The notes under the pieces are model-generated. The model searched no databases, was not told the DNA's origin, and saw only the letters and a program-made list of their open reading frames with translations. DNA of 14,865 nucleotides. It comes from Myxococcales bacterium (GTDB taxonomy: Bacteria; Myxococcota; Polyangia; Polyangiales; Polyangiaceae). The DNA is taken from the NCBI GenBank assembly GCA_020430865.1, contig JAGQIY010001105.1:1-14865 (forward strand). The letters run 5' to 3'. Shown in pieces: positions 13,997-14,865 of this stretch (its first letter is position 1; each line of letters opens with the position of its first letter). The translations under genes and the position numbers were made by a program.

Positions 13997-14518
13997 ATGA
14001 AAAAAGTCGCGTGGATCGCTGCGACCATGAGCGCACTCGCTGCGGCCGCCGCCGTCGCCACCCTGACGATTCGGTCCCAGGTGCCGCAACCGACATCGTC
14101 CCGCTGGAAGCTCGAGTGGCCCAAGATGGATCCACAACGTGGGAAGCGCCTCTTTGCAGAAAGGGGCTGCGTCGTCTGCCACCAAGTCAACGGTGTGGGT
14201 GGGACCGACGCGCCCGCGCTGGACGTAAGCACCATGAATCCAGTGATGAGCCCATTCGATTTTTTCGCCAAGATGTGGCGCGGGGCCGCGCCGATGATCT
14301 CCATGCAAAAGCGTGAGATTGGGCACCAAGTCGAGCTCAGCGGACAGGACCTCGCGGACATTGTCGCGTTCGCCCACGACCAACAGTCCCAGCGATCCTT
14401 CAGCGAACGCGACATACCCGAGTACATTCGCGTGCTGATGAACGGCGAGCACGACAGCGAGCAGGAGGCGTCGCCGATGGGGATGCACCGCCACGGGCCC
14501 GCCATGATGACGCGCTGA
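13997..14518 (+). CDS. Small class I cytochrome c with Met/His-rich C-terminal tail
   Basis: I chose ATG 13997 (173 residues), behind GAGGTG at a 6-base spacing. It opens a signal/anchor segment (MKKVAWIAAT and hydrophobic residues to about 24), so the protein is exported and possibly membrane-anchored. The single haem site is CVVCH (C58, C61, H62), preceded by GKRLFAERG as in class I cytochromes. The distal ligand is probably M100 in MWRGAAPMISMQ, with M93 as an alternative. A closing helix (LSGQDLADIVAFAHDQ, about 115-129) completes the fold. The tail (148-173) is unusual for its Met and His content, including MGMHRHGPAMM, and may bind metal. The gene is divergent from the metal lipoprotein and carries its own candidate sigma-54 promoter. 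It may accept electrons in a periplasmic redox step linked to metal stress; the partner is unknown. Confidence 0.9.
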   Translation: MKKVAWIAATMSALAAAAAVATLTIRSQVPQPTSSRWKLEWPKMDPQRGKRLFAERGCVVCHQVNGVGGTDAPALDVSTMNPVMSPFDFFAKMWRGAAPMISMQKREIGHQVELSGQDLADIVAFAHDQQSQRSFSERDIPEYIRVLMNGEHDSEQEASPMGMHRHGPAMMTR

Positions 14519-14648
14519 GCGCCGACGATCCCCAGTCCGCCTCGAGATCCTCCTTCCGTACGGAGTCCGAGAAGCGCGCTTCAGCATGGATGTTGCGTCA
14601 AATTTCGCCATGAAGCCAACGACATCCGCTGCGCGTGCTCGGTTGGTC

Positions 14649-14865
14649 ATGTCGCTTTCCGTTGTAACGCTGCGCCCCGTGGTGCGGAGTGCGGCGCGGG
14701 CGGCACTCCAAGGGCGCCGCACTGACCCCTCCGCGGCGCAACGCGGACGGTTTCTGCGCTCCGACGTGAATGCGATTCTGGATGATATCTGGCGGCGCGT
14801 TCCCGAGTTGCTGAGAGAGGACGAGGAGTTCGAGCGAATTCAGAATATCGGCAACCAGCTCAACG
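14649..14865 (+). CDS. 5' part of an unrecognised gene, truncated by the window edge
   Basis: From ATG 14649 the frame is open to the right edge (72 full codons). In-frame ATGs at 14610 and 14586 are possible earlier starts, and none has a good ribosome-binding site. The N-terminus is basic and Ala/Arg-rich. It is followed by RGRFLRSDVNAILDDIWRRV, then an acidic helical stretch ending near GNQLN. Codon use looks natural from about residue 30 on. The segment faintly recalls, from memory only, helical proteins annotated as L-2-amino-thiazoline-4-carboxylic acid hydrolase-like, but too little is visible to name it. It follows the cytochrome gene by 67 to 130 bases in the same direction and could share its transcript. 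Confidence 0.45.
   Translation, partial: MSLSVVTLRPVVRSAARAALQGRRTDPSAAQRGRFLRSDVNAILDDIWRRVPELLREDEEFERIQNIGNQLN

Noticed and set aside
14555..14564. 10-base palindrome TCCGTACGGA after the cytochrome gene
   Set aside because: No T-run for a terminator, no second copy in the window, and no clear link to a promoter.
13721..14722. 333-codon minus-strand open frame opposite the cytochrome gene
   Set aside because: The plus-strand frame has CxxCH, a signal peptide and a ribosome-binding site; the minus-strand translation is His/Arg-rich and unnatural.

Overview
The window is GC-rich chromosomal DNA, densely coded. Its many NtrC-type and hybrid two-component genes suggest a myxobacterium or related deltaproteobacterial lineage. 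That placement is an inference from style and base composition only; no taxonomic marker is present.

Almost the whole window is one co-directional minus-strand cluster, read from about 13.2 kb down to 0.4 kb. In transcription order it holds: a His/Cys-containing lipoprotein (13208-12570); a 320-base regulatory gap; a CusC/CusB/CusA-type heavy-metal RND efflux system (12249-5184), whose genes overlap by ATGA; an 89-residue lipoprotein with a Cys-rich tail (5070-4801); a sigma-54-dependent NtrC-family response regulator (4794-3442); a membrane histidine kinase with a His-rich loop (3461-2358); and a soluble PAS-PAS hybrid histidine kinase with a receiver (2310-397). The CusA protein keeps the three methionines that bind Cu(I)/Ag(I) in E. 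coli CusA, so copper or silver is the likely substrate.

On the plus strand there is the 3' end of a gene with a DxDGDG motif (before 386), a small class I cytochrome c with a Met/His-rich tail (13997-14518), and the 5' part of an unrecognised gene running off the right edge.

The most interesting signal is regulatory. Upstream of cusC there is a candidate sigma-54 promoter (GG-N10-GC at 12408-12423) preceded by three similar TTCGA-containing sites spaced exactly 41 bp apart. The cytochrome gene also has a candidate sigma-54 promoter (13936-13951), preceded by a perfect 9-bp inverted repeat whose arms resemble those sites. With an NtrC-type activator encoded in the same cluster, this suggests a self-contained sigma-54 metal-stress regulon: an efflux pump, two periplasmic metal-binding lipoproteins, a cytochrome, and two kinases sharing one activator. 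A second unusual feature is a 94-residue insertion in CusA that resembles a split copy of the heavy-metal-binding domain found in the partner CusB.
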